Shown in pieces: positions 1 to 8,518 of a stretch of DNA of 64,000 bases; positions within the stretch are counted from its first letter, which is position 1; each line of letters opens with the position of its first letter. A model generated the notes under the pieces. The model was not told the DNA's origin and ran no database searches. It saw only the letters and a program-made list of their open reading frames with translations. The position numbers and the translations under genes were made by a program. Source of the DNA: UTCFX2 sp963788145 (lineage in GTDB: Bacteria > Chloroflexota > Anaerolineae > Anaerolineales > UBA4823); assembly GCA_963788145.1 (NCBI GenBank), contig CAWBFQ010000007.1, positions 1,054,001 to 1,118,000 of the forward strand. Reading direction: 5' to 3'.

Positions 1-182
1 TGAATCCGAAAAATCTGCAGATTGGGATCACCCCAGTCTTCTTTAAAATCCCCCTTTTTTCCGGCTATAACGATCACCTGATGCCCGGCATCCAATAACG
101 CTTGGACAAGATGTTCACCAGCGACATCAAAACCAGAAGTTCGGTAAGGGCTGAAACCCAATGTGATCAGTACGATTTTCAT
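1..182 (-). CDS. Glycosyltransferase, N-terminal fragment (GT4-like)
   Basis: This gene starts with ATG at 182 on the minus strand and runs off the left edge of the window, so only about 60 residues are visible. They begin MKIVLITLGFSPYRTSGFDV and continue with a helix and a second strand (HQVIVIAGKKGDF). That is the usual Rossmann start of GT-B glycosyltransferases of family 4, where a glycine-rich loop follows the first strand. Such enzymes transfer sugars from nucleotide donors to lipid-linked or polysaccharide acceptors at the cytoplasmic membrane. The neighbouring sugar genes at 1265-4845 fit a polysaccharide locus. The catalytic EX7E region lies outside the window, so the family call rests on the N-terminus alone. 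Confidence 0.6.
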   Translation of the reverse strand, partial: MKIVLITLGFSPYRTSGFDVAGEHLVQALLDAGHQVIVIAGKKGDFKEDWGDPNLQIFRI

Positions 183-323
183 GATCAAGACACTATTTGC
201 AGAGTAATGGCAGATTCATATTATATCTGCCAGCGCCCAATCGCAGGGAAATTGAGAAATATGCAGCTTGAAAACGGCTCAAATTAAGAAAACCGGCGAT
301 GCTTTGGTCATGCTTGAAAGAAT

Positions 324-348
324 GGGAGTGGCTAAATCAAGGGCTAAA
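324..348 (+). repeat. Left terminal inverted repeat of the IS1-like element
   Basis: This 25-bp end begins GGGAGTGGCTAAA and ends GGGCTAAA. It contains the stop codon of the transposase (344-346), as is common in IS1. Its partner is the inverted copy at 1089-1113. Confidence 0.85.
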
Positions 349-750
349 CAAACTGAAAAACATGGGCCGGGTAGCTGGGAAAACGCTGCTTCAATAGCTG
401 GCGACGGTTGAAGCAGTAAACAAAGAGTCGCACAGCCCACTCCAAAGCTTCGAGACTTCTTGAAAAACATCGCGAGCGGCGTGCCAGTCGAGCCAGATAG
501 TGACGCAATTCAGCGTTATCACCTTCAACCGAATAAGTATCTGTCTTGCCTTCCGATACTTCATAATGACCATAGTGATACCAAAGGCGGTAATAGGCAT
601 CAAACCCATCACTGTAATACTGTTTGGCTTTGACAGCTTCATCTACCATATCCTGGATCACCACTTGAGTGCGATCCCAGACGATTTTGTAGCCCAGAAA
701 ACAGCGTGTTGCTCGATCTACAAGGGTTATGATGTAGATGCGCTTTTTTT
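344..750 (-). CDS. insB-like: IS1 InsB-like catalytic frame, made by -1 frameshift from InsA frame
   Basis: From the A7 run the -1 frame reads EKKKRIYIITLVDRATRCFL and continues to a stop at 344, giving a fused protein of about 245 residues (IS1 InsAB' is 232). The acidic residues needed for a DDE-type transposase are visible: the DE of the segment shared with InsA, the D of TLVDRATR, the D of YYSDGF, and the downstream block ending LRHYLARLARRSRCFSRSLE. The frame has no convincing start codon of its own before the slip site, which supports expression by programmed -1 frameshifting rather than as a separate gene. Confidence 0.8.
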
Positions 751-1080
751 CTCTCCTATGAAGGTGAAAAGCTCGTCCATTTCAGCCTCTTTGACTTCTT
801 CTGGAACGGGTGCTTCGGGTAAGCTAGCCGCCTTCTCTTTGACCCATAATGATATTGTACGATGGTGTGTACCCAGATGACGCGCAATTCGACGCAGATT
901 CATCCCATCCACATACATTTCTATCGCTTTTTGGCGAGTTTGCTCATCATAGACCCATGCTTTCGGTTCAGGCGTGTATTTGATCTGACAATACATGCAT
1001 CGATAGCGTTGACTACCTGCACCTGTTTTTCCAGCACGGTTTTGTCGTTCTGTTCGTTGGCATTTCGGGCATCTGTTCAT
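727..1080 (-). CDS. insA-like: IS1 InsA-like DNA-binding protein
   Basis: This 117-residue protein has an N-terminal zinc finger, CPKCQRTERQNRAGKTGAGS with a second CMYC pair near residue 28. It is followed by a helix-turn-helix (RQKAIEMYVDGMNLRRIARH, about residues 48-70). In the IS1 family InsA binds the terminal repeats and represses transposition, while the fused InsAB' protein is the transposase. The frame ends at a stop at 727, just after the A7 run (744-750 read on the minus strand) where ribosomes would slip by -1 into the catalytic frame. Confidence 0.85.
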   Translation of the reverse strand: MNRCPKCQRTERQNRAGKTGAGSQRYRCMYCQIKYTPEPKAWVYDEQTRQKAIEMYVDGMNLRRIARHLGTHHRTISLWVKEKAASLPEAPVPEEVKEAEMDELFTFIGEKKSASTS

Positions 1081-1088
1081 CCCCCTAT

Positions 1089-1113
1089 TTTAGCCCATTT
1101 TTTAGCCACTCTC
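1089..1113 (-). repeat. Right terminal inverted repeat of the IS1-like element
   Basis: Read on the minus strand it begins GAGAGTGGCTAAA and ends GGGCTAAA, matching the left end at about 21 of 25 positions. It lies 9 bp upstream of the InsA-like start codon at 1080, so it probably also carries the transposase promoter, as in IS1. Confidence 0.85.
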
Positions 1114-1264
1114 GAAAGAATATCCAAATCTACGGACCGGAGTCCCCATGATATACTTAATGTTTGGGCCAGACTTGCCGATTAGCTCAAAGTCACCCCA
1201 TATCAGGGGGATACCACGGCAATTCCCAGAGCTCTAGCATCATTCAGAAATTTGAATTCAGCCC

Positions 1265-2161
1265 ATGAAATTAACCGTCATCATTGTTAATTACAATCTT
1301 AAAAAAGATACCGCTGAATGTATTCAATCAATCCTTGATGCCGGCGCACACCTTTCGCAATTAATCGCTGTTGACAATGGCTCATCCGATGACTCGGCTC
1401 AATATCTCCGTTCAACGTTTGGAAACGCGCTGAATATTATCCGAACGGAAGATGTCCGAGGATATGCGCACGGTCTGAACCTCGGCGTTCGTTTGGCTTA
1501 CAGTTTTGACTCTGATTGGTTGTTGTTAATGAGTAATGATACGTTTGTTGACCAGGAGTTTCTAAAAGAGATGGAGGTCGCTACGCATCATTTTCCCAAG
1601 GTCAGTATATTTGGCCCAATGATCCTTTTCGCCAGCTTGCCAAATCGAATCTGGTTTTTGGGGCAATACCTGGCGCCTGGTACAATGCTGACCTATGATC
1701 CTTATCGAATGAAACCCGCCGACCAATCATATCCAGATATCCTGAATGTAGATTTCTTGAATGGATGTTGTTTTTTAGTGCATCGCAGTGTTATCGATAA
1801 AATTGGGCTTCTCGATGCATCTCTGTTCATGTATGCTGAGGAAGTGGATTTTTTCTGGCGTGCTAAAAAAGCTGGTTTTAAAATGGCAGCTGTACCCAAA
1901 GCGCGGATGTGGCATAAAGTATCAGCGATCATGAGTCAGGATAAACCGGTCTCTCGCTTTCTAAGGATTCGGAACCAGATTTGGGTCTATCGCCGTTATG
2001 GAAAGTGGTGGCAGATTGTTATAATGTTTGTCTTTACCGCTCTCCGTCTTGTGATTATGGGCATCAAAGACATCTTTTTGCAGCATTGGAATCTGGTGAC
2101 CCCTCTACTGCGAGGGTTTCTTGATGGCTGGTTTCAAAAAATGCCAAGCTTTTCAGAGTAA
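1265..2161 (+). CDS. Family 2 glycosyltransferase (rhamnosyltransferase-like)
   Basis: The 298-residue protein begins MKLTVIIVNYNLKKDTAECI, the classic GT-A start. AVDNGSSDDS follows near residues 35-44 and the metal-binding LLMSNDTFVD region near 86-95. An ED-containing block, YAEEVDFFWRAKKAG, near residue 190 is typical of WbbL/RfbF-type rhamnosyltransferases. A hydrophobic C-terminal stretch (about 243-270) could lie on the membrane. The reaction would be transfer of a sugar from a nucleotide donor to a growing surface glycan on the cytoplasmic face. It heads a same-strand group with RmlC-like and RmlD-like genes, which suggests a deoxysugar donor. The acceptor cannot be read from sequence. 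Confidence 0.85.
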   Translation: MKLTVIIVNYNLKKDTAECIQSILDAGAHLSQLIAVDNGSSDDSAQYLRSTFGNALNIIRTEDVRGYAHGLNLGVRLAYSFDSDWLLLMSNDTFVDQEFLKEMEVATHHFPKVSIFGPMILFASLPNRIWFLGQYLAPGTMLTYDPYRMKPADQSYPDILNVDFLNGCCFLVHRSVIDKIGLLDASLFMYAEEVDFFWRAKKAGFKMAAVPKARMWHKVSAIMSQDKPVSRFLRIRNQIWVYRRYGKWWQIVIMFVFTALRLVIMGIKDIFLQHWNLVTPLLRGFLDGWFQKMPSFSE

Positions 2162-2326
2162 TCTCATTATGTGAAGTAAGTTTTGGGTCGAAATTGGACT
2201 GATGAATTGAACCTGGTGACAATATGATTAGGAGAAAAAGCAAAATAATTCAGTGTTTCTTTTCGCCAGGATATGGATTAGAATAGACGATTTCCCAGGA
2301 CAGACCGTTTAGCGGCAGGAGAGAAA

Positions 2327-2776
2327 ATGATCGATGGAGTCTTAGTTAACCCCTTGCAGCAAATACCGGATGAGCGCGGCAAGATTATGAAAATGATAAA
2401 CCGGGATGATCCCCATTTTCTGGGTTTTGGAGAAATCTATTTTTCGATGGTTTATCCAGGTGTTATCAAAGGATGGCACTTGCACAAAGAGATGACGATC
2501 AATTACGCTGTTATTGCAGGAATGATCAAATTAGTCCTGTTTGATGAACGGCGCGATTCCAAAACATATGGAGAGATCCAGGAGCTTTTCATTGGCGAAT
2601 CCAATTATGCACTGGTACAGATTCCGCCGCAGGTTTGGAATGGATTCAAAGGAATTGGGGTTGGACCCGCTATTGTCGCTAATTGTGCGACGTTGCCTCA
2701 TCATCCCGATGAAATTATTCGGCTGGACCCATACGACAATCATATTCCCTACCAATGGTCTCTAATTGAGAGATGA
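2327..2776 (+). CDS. dTDP-4-dehydrorhamnose 3,5-epimerase-like cupin (RmlC family)
   Basis: This 149-residue cupin contains the RmlC-type block VIKGWHLHKEMTINYAVIAG around residues 46-65, with two histidines in the active-site strand. The epimerase-typical VQIPPQVWNGFKGIG segment is near residue 105. Typical RmlC proteins are about 180-200 residues, so this is a short form, similar to the WxcM/epimerase-like proteins of sugar loci. It precedes and overlaps by 4 bp (ATGA, 2773-2776) the reductase gene that would act next in a rhamnose-type pathway. The likely role is epimerisation of a 4-keto-6-deoxy nucleotide sugar in the cytoplasm; the exact sugar is unproven. Confidence 0.75.
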   Translation: MIDGVLVNPLQQIPDERGKIMKMINRDDPHFLGFGEIYFSMVYPGVIKGWHLHKEMTINYAVIAGMIKLVLFDERRDSKTYGEIQELFIGESNYALVQIPPQVWNGFKGIGVGPAIVANCATLPHHPDEIIRLDPYDNHIPYQWSLIER

Positions 2777-3696
2777 TCGATTATCTGATCATAGGCGCTT
2801 CAGGGCAAATCGGTTGGCATCTTTACCGGGCTCTGGAAAATCAAAACAGGAGTGTAAAAGGATCGTTTCGGGACCACCCTATCCCAGATGTGGATTTTAT
2901 CTATCTTGATATCAGCGACCGTACGCAATGCCAACAGATCATTCACAAACTCCAACCTCGTCACATCCTGTTACCGGCTTCGTCTACCAATGTAGATTAT
3001 TGCGAGAATCATCCCGAGGAAACTTATAATACGAATGTGACGGGCATTGAAAATGTAATCGATGCAGCTCGACTATTAAGAAGTCAGATCGTATTCTTTT
3101 CAACGGATTACATTTTTGACGGTGTTTCGGGGCCATATGATGAGAACAGCCTGCCGAATCCGGTCTGCGAATATGGCAAACAAAAGATTGCAGCGGAACA
3201 TTTGATTCTATCAAACATCAGTAATGCAATGGTTGTCCGGACAACAGTAGTATATAGCTGGGAACCTCAGGGGAAGAATTTCCTTGTTCGATTGTTGAAA
3301 GCCTTGAGAGATGGAATCGAGATTCAGGCGCCGATGGATCAAATTGGAACACCCACTTACGCTCCCTCCCTGGCTACGGCAGTGATCCAACTGATTGACC
3401 TTGGTCATCGCGGGATATACCATCTGGCTGGCATGGAACGCACTACCCGATACGAATTTGCTCGAGAGGCAGCGGCTGTTTTTGGCCTTGATGAAAGGTT
3501 GATCCACCCGGTAGAGACTAAGACACTATCTCAACCTGCTCGAAGACCACTGAATGCAGGATTGATTTCGTATAAATTAGACATTCGGCTGCGCGAGCAT
3601 CTTATTGGCTATCGAGATGGATTAAGAAGGATGCGTTTAGAATATGACAGATGGTCATGTCCTGAGAAAACGAACGTCGGATCTGATATCAGATGA
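2773..3696 (+). CDS. dTDP-4-dehydrorhamnose reductase-like SDR (RmlD family)
   Basis: The 307-residue extended short-chain dehydrogenase has the nucleotide-binding GASGQIG loop at residues 8-14 and the catalytic STDYIFDG segment at 110-117. The YGKQK (YxxxK) pair is at 134-138. RmlD reduces the 4-keto group of dTDP-4-keto-L-rhamnose with NAD(P)H. Start-stop overlap with the upstream epimerase gene indicates translational coupling. The C-terminal tail after residue 280 is basic and not clearly conserved. The family (NAD-dependent epimerase/reductase) is certain, but the substrate is an inference from the neighbour. Confidence 0.82.
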   Translation: MIDYLIIGASGQIGWHLYRALENQNRSVKGSFRDHPIPDVDFIYLDISDRTQCQQIIHKLQPRHILLPASSTNVDYCENHPEETYNTNVTGIENVIDAARLLRSQIVFFSTDYIFDGVSGPYDENSLPNPVCEYGKQKIAAEHLILSNISNAMVVRTTVVYSWEPQGKNFLVRLLKALRDGIEIQAPMDQIGTPTYAPSLATAVIQLIDLGHRGIYHLAGMERTTRYEFAREAAAVFGLDERLIHPVETKTLSQPARRPLNAGLISYKLDIRLREHLIGYRDGLRRMRLEYDRWSCPEKTNVGSDIR

Positions 3697-3897
3697 ATTT
3701 AAGATCGTGTGGTCAACAAGATCATTCAGCCCCATCGTTACTCCCACTCCAGTTTCTGGAAGCATAATTTATGATGCTGAAATCGTATCATGGTCTTATC
3801 ATTCAGAAATTCAGTATTCTTTTGCAGAAGGAATATTTCACATAATCGGGCAAAACGGTTATAGAAAAAGCCCAGGTCCAGGAGGTACGTCGGCACA
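3697..3897. other. Intergenic spacer with no supported gene
   Basis: About 200 bp between the reductase and the flippase-like gene. It contains an open frame (3644-3934) that overlaps both neighbours, has no recognisable domain and is not counted as a gene. No promoter or terminator stands out. Confidence 0.4.
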
Positions 3898-4845
3898 ATG
3901 GGATTCTCCTATTCTCGCTTTCGGGATGGTTTAATGAGTCGCTCGAAAAACCTTAGTTATATCTTTTCGGGAATAACCCTATTCTTAGTCGTTGGTGTCC
4001 TTGGATATATTATCTATAGAGAACGAGAAATTCTTTTCTCCTATGACTGGAAGGTTAACTTAACTGCGCTAGGACTTACAGTGGCGATTTATAGTTTTTC
4101 AATCTTGCAGGCCTCTTTCAACTGGGGAAATATCATGAATCGTCTTGCTGGTAAGCAAAGCTACTTCAAACACTTTCGCAATTTCAGTATTGCAAACGCA
4201 GCAAAGCGCTTGCCTGGAACTGTATGGTACATTGCCAGTCGAGCCACACTATATCAACAAGATGGGATCGACTTGAAATTGACCTCTATGGCAAGTGCTT
4301 TGGAATACGCTTTAGTCACCATATCTGGGGCGTTGGCGACATTAATATTCTCGCTTTCCATCCTGGCGAAATATCAAGTCAGTCCTTTCCTGCTGGGGCT
4401 TTTATTGGCGCTTACATTGTCTCTGATCCATCCCAGAGTGATCGGCGCCATTTTTCGCATCTTAAAGGTCGAGGCAGACACACTCAAAATCAAGGATATT
4501 TTTCTCTGGACAGCTTCATATTTCCTGCAATGGATCGTAGGGGGAGTCTTGTTATTCACCGTGATTAATATCATTTTCCCGTTGTCGATACAGCAGATCA
4601 GCTATGTTTTGGGGGTCTGGTTTGTGGTGATTATGGTTTCAAGATTATTGATTTTCCTACCAAGCAATATGGGGGTAACTGAAATTGGATTAAGCCTGTT
4701 GCTTTCGACCTTGATGCCGCCATCTATTGCAGTTGTAGCGGCAGTATTGTTTCGCGTATTAGTTACCTTCTTAGATATTTTGTTTGCATCTGCATGTGTG
4801 ACGCTTCCATGGAAGAGAATTGGGGAAATAATCAAAAAGGATTAG
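3898..4845 (+). CDS. Flippase-like membrane protein (LPG synthase TM-region / UPF0104 family)
   Basis: The 315-residue polytopic protein has about eight hydrophobic segments. It has the hallmark block FSIANAAKRLPGTVWYIASR (about residues 93-112) of the lysylphosphatidylglycerol synthase transmembrane family, members of which sit in glycan loci and are proposed to move or modify lipids. AGGAGGT at 3880-3886 is well placed for the ATG at 3898. An alternative ATG at 3934 would remove 12 residues. It lacks the C-terminal aminoacyl transferase domain of MprF, so it is not MprF. Genetic context (GT2, RmlC, RmlD) suggests a role in surface glycolipid assembly. Confidence 0.72.
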   Translation: MGFSYSRFRDGLMSRSKNLSYIFSGITLFLVVGVLGYIIYREREILFSYDWKVNLTALGLTVAIYSFSILQASFNWGNIMNRLAGKQSYFKHFRNFSIANAAKRLPGTVWYIASRATLYQQDGIDLKLTSMASALEYALVTISGALATLIFSLSILAKYQVSPFLLGLLLALTLSLIHPRVIGAIFRILKVEADTLKIKDIFLWTASYFLQWIVGGVLLFTVINIIFPLSIQQISYVLGVWFVVIMVSRLLIFLPSNMGVTEIGLSLLLSTLMPPSIAVVAAVLFRVLVTFLDILFASACVTLPWKRIGEIIKKD

Positions 4846-4986
4846 CCATATTTTCTCGTTTTCTATCAAGAAACGGAGAGATCGATCGAAAATAACCCTA
4901 TTGAAGTATTGTCTTCTTGCTAATACCGGCTAAAATTTTTATGAGAGAAATACAGATATAGCATATTAGCATTATAGGAGGCAGAT

Positions 4987-6344
4987 ATGAAAGCGATTCG
5001 ATTTCTATTGGTTTTTACGCTGATCACCATTGTGATGGGGTTTAGCGCTGGAGGGGCAAAGGCTGGCGCTTTTGCATCCTACGACTTATCGATTCTGGTC
5101 CAAAACCTGGAATCAGCAACCGGAAGCATCACCATATATTTCTATAACACAGATGGAACCATCAAAGATACCATTTCTGACCCAATTGACTCACAGGAGC
5201 AGATCACTTACTTTCCGCTCCCGACAAGCCTGGGAACATTTAATGGTTCGGTGATCGTAAGCGCGACCGTTAACGTGGCTTCGATCAGCGCCATTCGCGG
5301 CAGCTCTGGCGAGTTGGCTGGTCAATATATTGCCCAATCCTCGGGCGCACCAGTGATCACCCTGCCGGTCTTGATGAAGAACAACGGGCTGGCGCATAAC
5401 AACACCTGGTTCAATGTTCAGAATGTGGGATTGGTCTCTACGAACATCACGGTTGCCTACAGCGATGGCACAACGAACAGCTTTAACGGTCTGGCTAAGG
5501 GCGCCGCCCACACATTCGATCAAGCTCTGGAAACTCACAACTCTGCCTGTGTTTGCCGGTGTCGTAACCAGTTCTGCCGCGGATATCGTGGTTACGATGA
5601 TCCAGGAAACAACCGAGATGCTTTACGCATCTAATGGATTTAAGGCAGGAACAACGAATCCGGTCGCTCCTCTGATTAATTATCAGCCAGCCAAAGGTCT
5701 GAAAACCGGGTTGAACATCAAGAACATGAGCACGACCACGGCTTCCAATGTCACGGTTACTTATAATTTTGGTGGAACAATCTGTACGGAGACACAGAAC
5801 ATCCCGGCAGGTAACTTGAAGGTTTTTGCTCTAACTTCCCTGGCTCCTGGTGCAAATCCGGTAGGAATTACTTCCAACTGCGCCAAAGGTGTTTATTCTG
5901 TAGGCTCAGCTGAAGTGACGACAAACTCAGGCTGCTGTGCCGCTTGCGGCGATTATCAACCAGTTGAAATATACTCAGAGCGCCAGCGCATACGCCAGTT
6001 TCGATAAAGCCACTGCGACCAACAAATTCGTCGCTCCGTTCATCCAAGACCGGAATGGTCCCTATGATTTATGGAACAGCATCAACATGATGAATGTAGG
6101 TACGGTAAATACCACTGTCACATGCACATTCACCAATAACGCTTTCACTTATACCTCGCCCACGTTAATCCCCGGTCAAGGCGCTGTGCTCCTTCTCCAG
6201 AATCAGCTTGCCGATCCGTATATAGGCGGCGCAACTTGTACGGCTAACACATCTACTGCTAAAATCGTCGCCGTGATTAACCAGGTGGGATATCGTCCTC
6301 TCGCCGACCAGATGGCCGCCTATGAGGCCATTAACGTGCCCTAA
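4987..6344 (+). pseudogene. Secreted surface protein interrupted by two frame breaks
   Basis: AGGAGG at 4976-4981 precedes ATG 4987. The product starts with a signal peptide (MKAIRFLLVFTLITIVMGFS, cleavage probably after AGGAKA). The reading then continues through three frames: up to about 5530, from there to about 5928, and on to the stop at 6344. Removing one base at each break restores one protein of about 450 residues. It is made of at least two similar beta-rich modules: WFNVQNVGLVSTNITVAYSD near 5410 resembles GLNIKNMSTTTASNVTVTYN near 5710 and MNVGTVNTTVTCTFTNN near 6090. The function is unknown; the composition (Thr, Ser, Asn-rich) and signal peptide suggest a cell-surface or secreted structural protein. 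The breaks may be sequencing errors. Confidence 0.6.
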
Positions 6345-6375
6345 GTCAATATAGATTTCTTCAATAGAACTAGCA

Positions 6376-6415
6376 GGGGCGACCTACTCGCGGCTTCCAG
6401 GTCGCCCCTTCAATT
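6376..6415 (+). terminator. Probable rho-independent terminator
   Basis: A perfect 10-bp stem, GGGGCGACCT at 6376-6385 and AGGTCGCCCC at 6399-6408, is followed by a weak T-rich run. It sits between the surface protein and the lipoprotein gene. Confidence 0.6.
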
Positions 6416-6434
6416 ACTAGAATCAGGAGCAATT

Positions 6435-7022
6435 ATGAAGAAGAATATCATCTTCCTTATGATCGTTTTATTGATTTCCATCAGCGGATGTATTGTAGCT
6501 AATACACCACAACCGGCAACCCAAATGGTTGCGACGCCATCGATTAGCTATCCTGCCCCTGATATGAATATGAATACCACTTATCCATACCCGTATCCAT
6601 TTGCAGCACCAATTCAACCGCTCTACCCTTATCCAGGGATGGAACAGCCGACACCTGTTACGATTCCATCCGCCACTCCAACCGCCGATCCTGTTCTGGG
6701 GGTTGTCAAGGGCAGGCTGCTAGAAGCGCAGGCTCCTGTATATGATATCAGCCTATTCCTGGCCGAAGTCAAGAAGGGCGAAGACGGCAAGGATCTGATA
6801 GCCAGATTAAGTTTTACGAATTCGCAGCGGGTTGAGACAAACCCAGATGGATATTTCGAGTTCGTCAATGTCACCCCAGGTCGATACGCATTAATTTTAT
6901 ATACCGGTTCAAATGCCTTTCTGATTAACGTCCCGGACAAAGCAGATCCTATCCTATTCGATGTGGAGGTAGGCAAGACCACGGACCTGGGTGACTTAAA
7001 CTATGATGATTTACCCCTGTGA
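6435..7022 (+). CDS. Lipoprotein with carboxypeptidase-regulatory-like domain
   Basis: The 195-residue protein has a lipoprotein signal peptide ending in the lipobox ISGC, with Cys19 the lipidated residue. A Pro-, Tyr- and Thr-rich spacer (about residues 22-85) contains YPYPYPF and YPYP repeats. A C-terminal domain then runs from GVVKGRLLEA (about residue 90) through NPDGYFEFVNVTPGRYALIL. This NPDGYF-FxNVxPGxY pattern is the signature of the transthyretin-like/CarboxypepD regulatory fold, often used for adhesion or carbohydrate contact. GGAGCAATT provides a ribosome site just upstream. A surface location is expected; no enzymatic role is indicated. Confidence 0.75.
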   Translation: MKKNIIFLMIVLLISISGCIVANTPQPATQMVATPSISYPAPDMNMNTTYPYPYPFAAPIQPLYPYPGMEQPTPVTIPSATPTADPVLGVVKGRLLEAQAPVYDISLFLAEVKKGEDGKDLIARLSFTNSQRVETNPDGYFEFVNVTPGRYALILYTGSNAFLINVPDKADPILFDVEVGKTTDLGDLNYDDLPL

Positions 7023-7084
7023 TTCCCCGCACGAATATGGATGATTGTGAGGTGGTAAACATTGTTTAGAGACACGAAAAGGGG

Positions 7085-7967
7085 TCACTGTAAGGTGGAC
7101 TCCTTTCGTAAGAATGAGTATAGCACGGCTTGATCTTTAACATCATAGACTTCTGCAGGGGTTCGGGTAGGCGAGGGCCTGATGAGGGCGCTCGAAGTTA
7201 TAGAACTGGAAGTAGCGAGCGAGATTCGAGGCGAGCCTCGCGGGGAGAGGCGTAATCGTTGATGTATACCTCCTCGTACTTCACCGAGCGCCACAAGCGC
7301 TCGGTGAAGATGTTATCAGCAGCACGCCCCCGGCCATCCATACTGATCTGAACATTGGCAGCCGTCAGACGATCCAGGTATTGCGGACTGGTGAAATGAC
7401 TGCCCTGATCACTATTCCAGATGGTGGGTGTAGCTAGTTCGATGGCACGATCCACAGCGTTCAGGACAAAGGGTAGTTCCAGAGTTTGATCGACCTCCCA
7501 GGCAACCACAAATCGGGAGAACCAATCCAGAATAGCAACCAGGTACATCCAACCGCCCTTCAGCCGGATATACGTGATGTCTATGCTCCAGACGTGATTG
7601 GCATACGCGGCGTTCACGTGACGCAGTAAATACGGGTAAACCTTGTGTGCTGGAGCCGGTTTGCTCGTATTAGGGCCCGGGGCGATGCCCGAAAGCCCCA
7701 TTTCGCGGCATGTAACGCTGGACAGTAAGGCGCGAAACGGCGATTTCTTCCTGGTTGAGTACTACCGGTGATCCTGCGGGAGCCATAAAACGGCCAGCGT
7801 GTGTAGATTTCGTCGATGTGATGTTTGATAGCTACTTCTTCAGGAGATGGTGGCATCGGGCGATAATACAGGCTGGAACGGCTCAATCCTAACAACTCGG
7901 CCTGAGCCTTTAGCGATAGTTCGAGGGAGATAGGTTCTAACATCGGCAGACGCTCCGCTCTACTCAC
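7085..7967 (-). pseudogene. IS3 OrfB integrase-type transposase, frame-broken
   Basis: The central part has the rve integrase core: VWSIDITYIRLKGGWMYLVA with the first Asp, IWNSDQGSHF with the second Asp, and NIFTERLWRSVKYEEVY with the Glu, so the DDE triad is present. The N-terminal HTH_21 domain (YTRWPFYGSRRIT) is in another frame, with breaks near 7765 and 7705. The C-terminus (RYFQFYNFERPHQALAY, then RTPAEVYDV) needs two more frame changes near 7225 and 7170. A strict reading makes the transposase non-functional, although all breaks are single bases. Confidence 0.75.
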
Positions 7968-8271
7968 TGTAGCCAGATTTTTTTTTGAGCCAGTTGAGCT
8001 GGGTCGTCAACCGGCCAATCTCACTGTACAATTCGTTGACCTGACGCTCGTGTTCGGCCTGGCGTTTCGCGTTCGCTCTTGGTCTCGTCTTCGAACAATT
8101 TCGGTAGGTTTTCTAGCGCCTGCTTTTTCCAGCGATACAAAACGTTCGGGTGGACACCAAATTCTGAAGCAATCTGGTTGATGGTTTTTTCTTCTTTCAA
8201 GATCTCTCGAGCGTGATTTGCGCCTTTAATGGCTGGCGGAATCAGAGTTATCGATTGGACAGAGAATACAT
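7960..8271 (-). pseudogene. IS3 OrfA, frame-broken
   Basis: Recognisable IS3 OrfA sequence appears as REILKEEKTINQIASEFGVH followed by the LYRWKKQALENLPKLFEDE segment, a helix-turn-helix of the Tnp_1 family. The upstream part (LKAQITLE) lies in another frame around 8215. The C-terminal leucine zipper, GRLTTQLNWLKKKSG, lies in a third frame after about 8070 and ends at 7960. OrfA normally binds the element ends and is fused to OrfB by -1 frameshifting. The likely start is the ATG at 8271, but this is weak. Confidence 0.65.
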
Positions 8272-8518
8272 GTGGGCGAACCCGATCAGTCAAAGGGCAA
8301 TTCGACTGGATAGTTATAGCAAACCCGTTATGTTGGCTGCTGATCTTCGTAAACGAGGTTCCACACATGTGATTGTCATACCATGCGAATTTAATTGTTT
8401 CTGCATATCCAGTAGATTAATGTAGGAGTGATGATATTTACTGCTTTTACAATTATGCTGGAATTATTTCCTCTCCGCAGGTGCCTTGTTTTAGTTCTTT
8501 TGGTTATCTATTATATTT
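8272..8518. other. Spacer between IS3 remnant and LuxR-Kelch gene
   Basis: About 250 bp without a convincing gene. The plus strand is open for about 50 codons near 8260-8425 but has no family resemblance that can be named. It may hold the unrecognised end of the IS3 element. Confidence 0.35.

Larger units (their letters stand above)
324..1113 (-). mobile_element. IS1-family insertion sequence, apparently complete
   Basis: The 790-bp element is bounded by imperfect 25-bp terminal inverted repeats at 324-348 and 1089-1113 (about 21 of 25 matching) that share the inner blocks AGTGGCTAAA and GGGCTAAA. It is flanked by an identical 8-bp duplication, GAAAGAAT, at 316-323 and 1114-1121. Size, repeat length, duplication length and two overlapping frames joined at an A7 run all match the IS1 family (IS1 itself is 768 bp). 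The clean target duplication says the insertion is relatively recent and arose by transposition. Both transposase frames are open, so the copy could be active. Confidence 0.9.
7085..8271 (-). mobile_element. Degraded IS3-family insertion sequence
   Basis: The minus strand encodes both IS3 proteins, OrfA (about 8271-7960) and OrfB (7967-7085), in the usual overlapping order. Neither can be read in one frame: at least six single-base frame changes are needed to rebuild them. Terminal inverted repeats could not be recognised with confidence on either side. The element separates the lipoprotein gene from the LuxR-Kelch gene. The limits given are those of recognisable coding sequence, not of the element ends. 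Confidence 0.75.

Noticed and set aside
862..1185. Plus-strand open frame of 107 codons
   Set aside because: It is antisense to the IS1 transposase and ends in the sequence outside the element; not a real gene.
3644..3934. Open frame between reductase and flippase-like gene
   Set aside because: Overlaps both neighbours, no domain, poor start; treated as spacer.
7040..8300. Terminal inverted repeats of the IS3 remnant
   Set aside because: Candidate ends near 7050 and 8270 do not match each other well enough.
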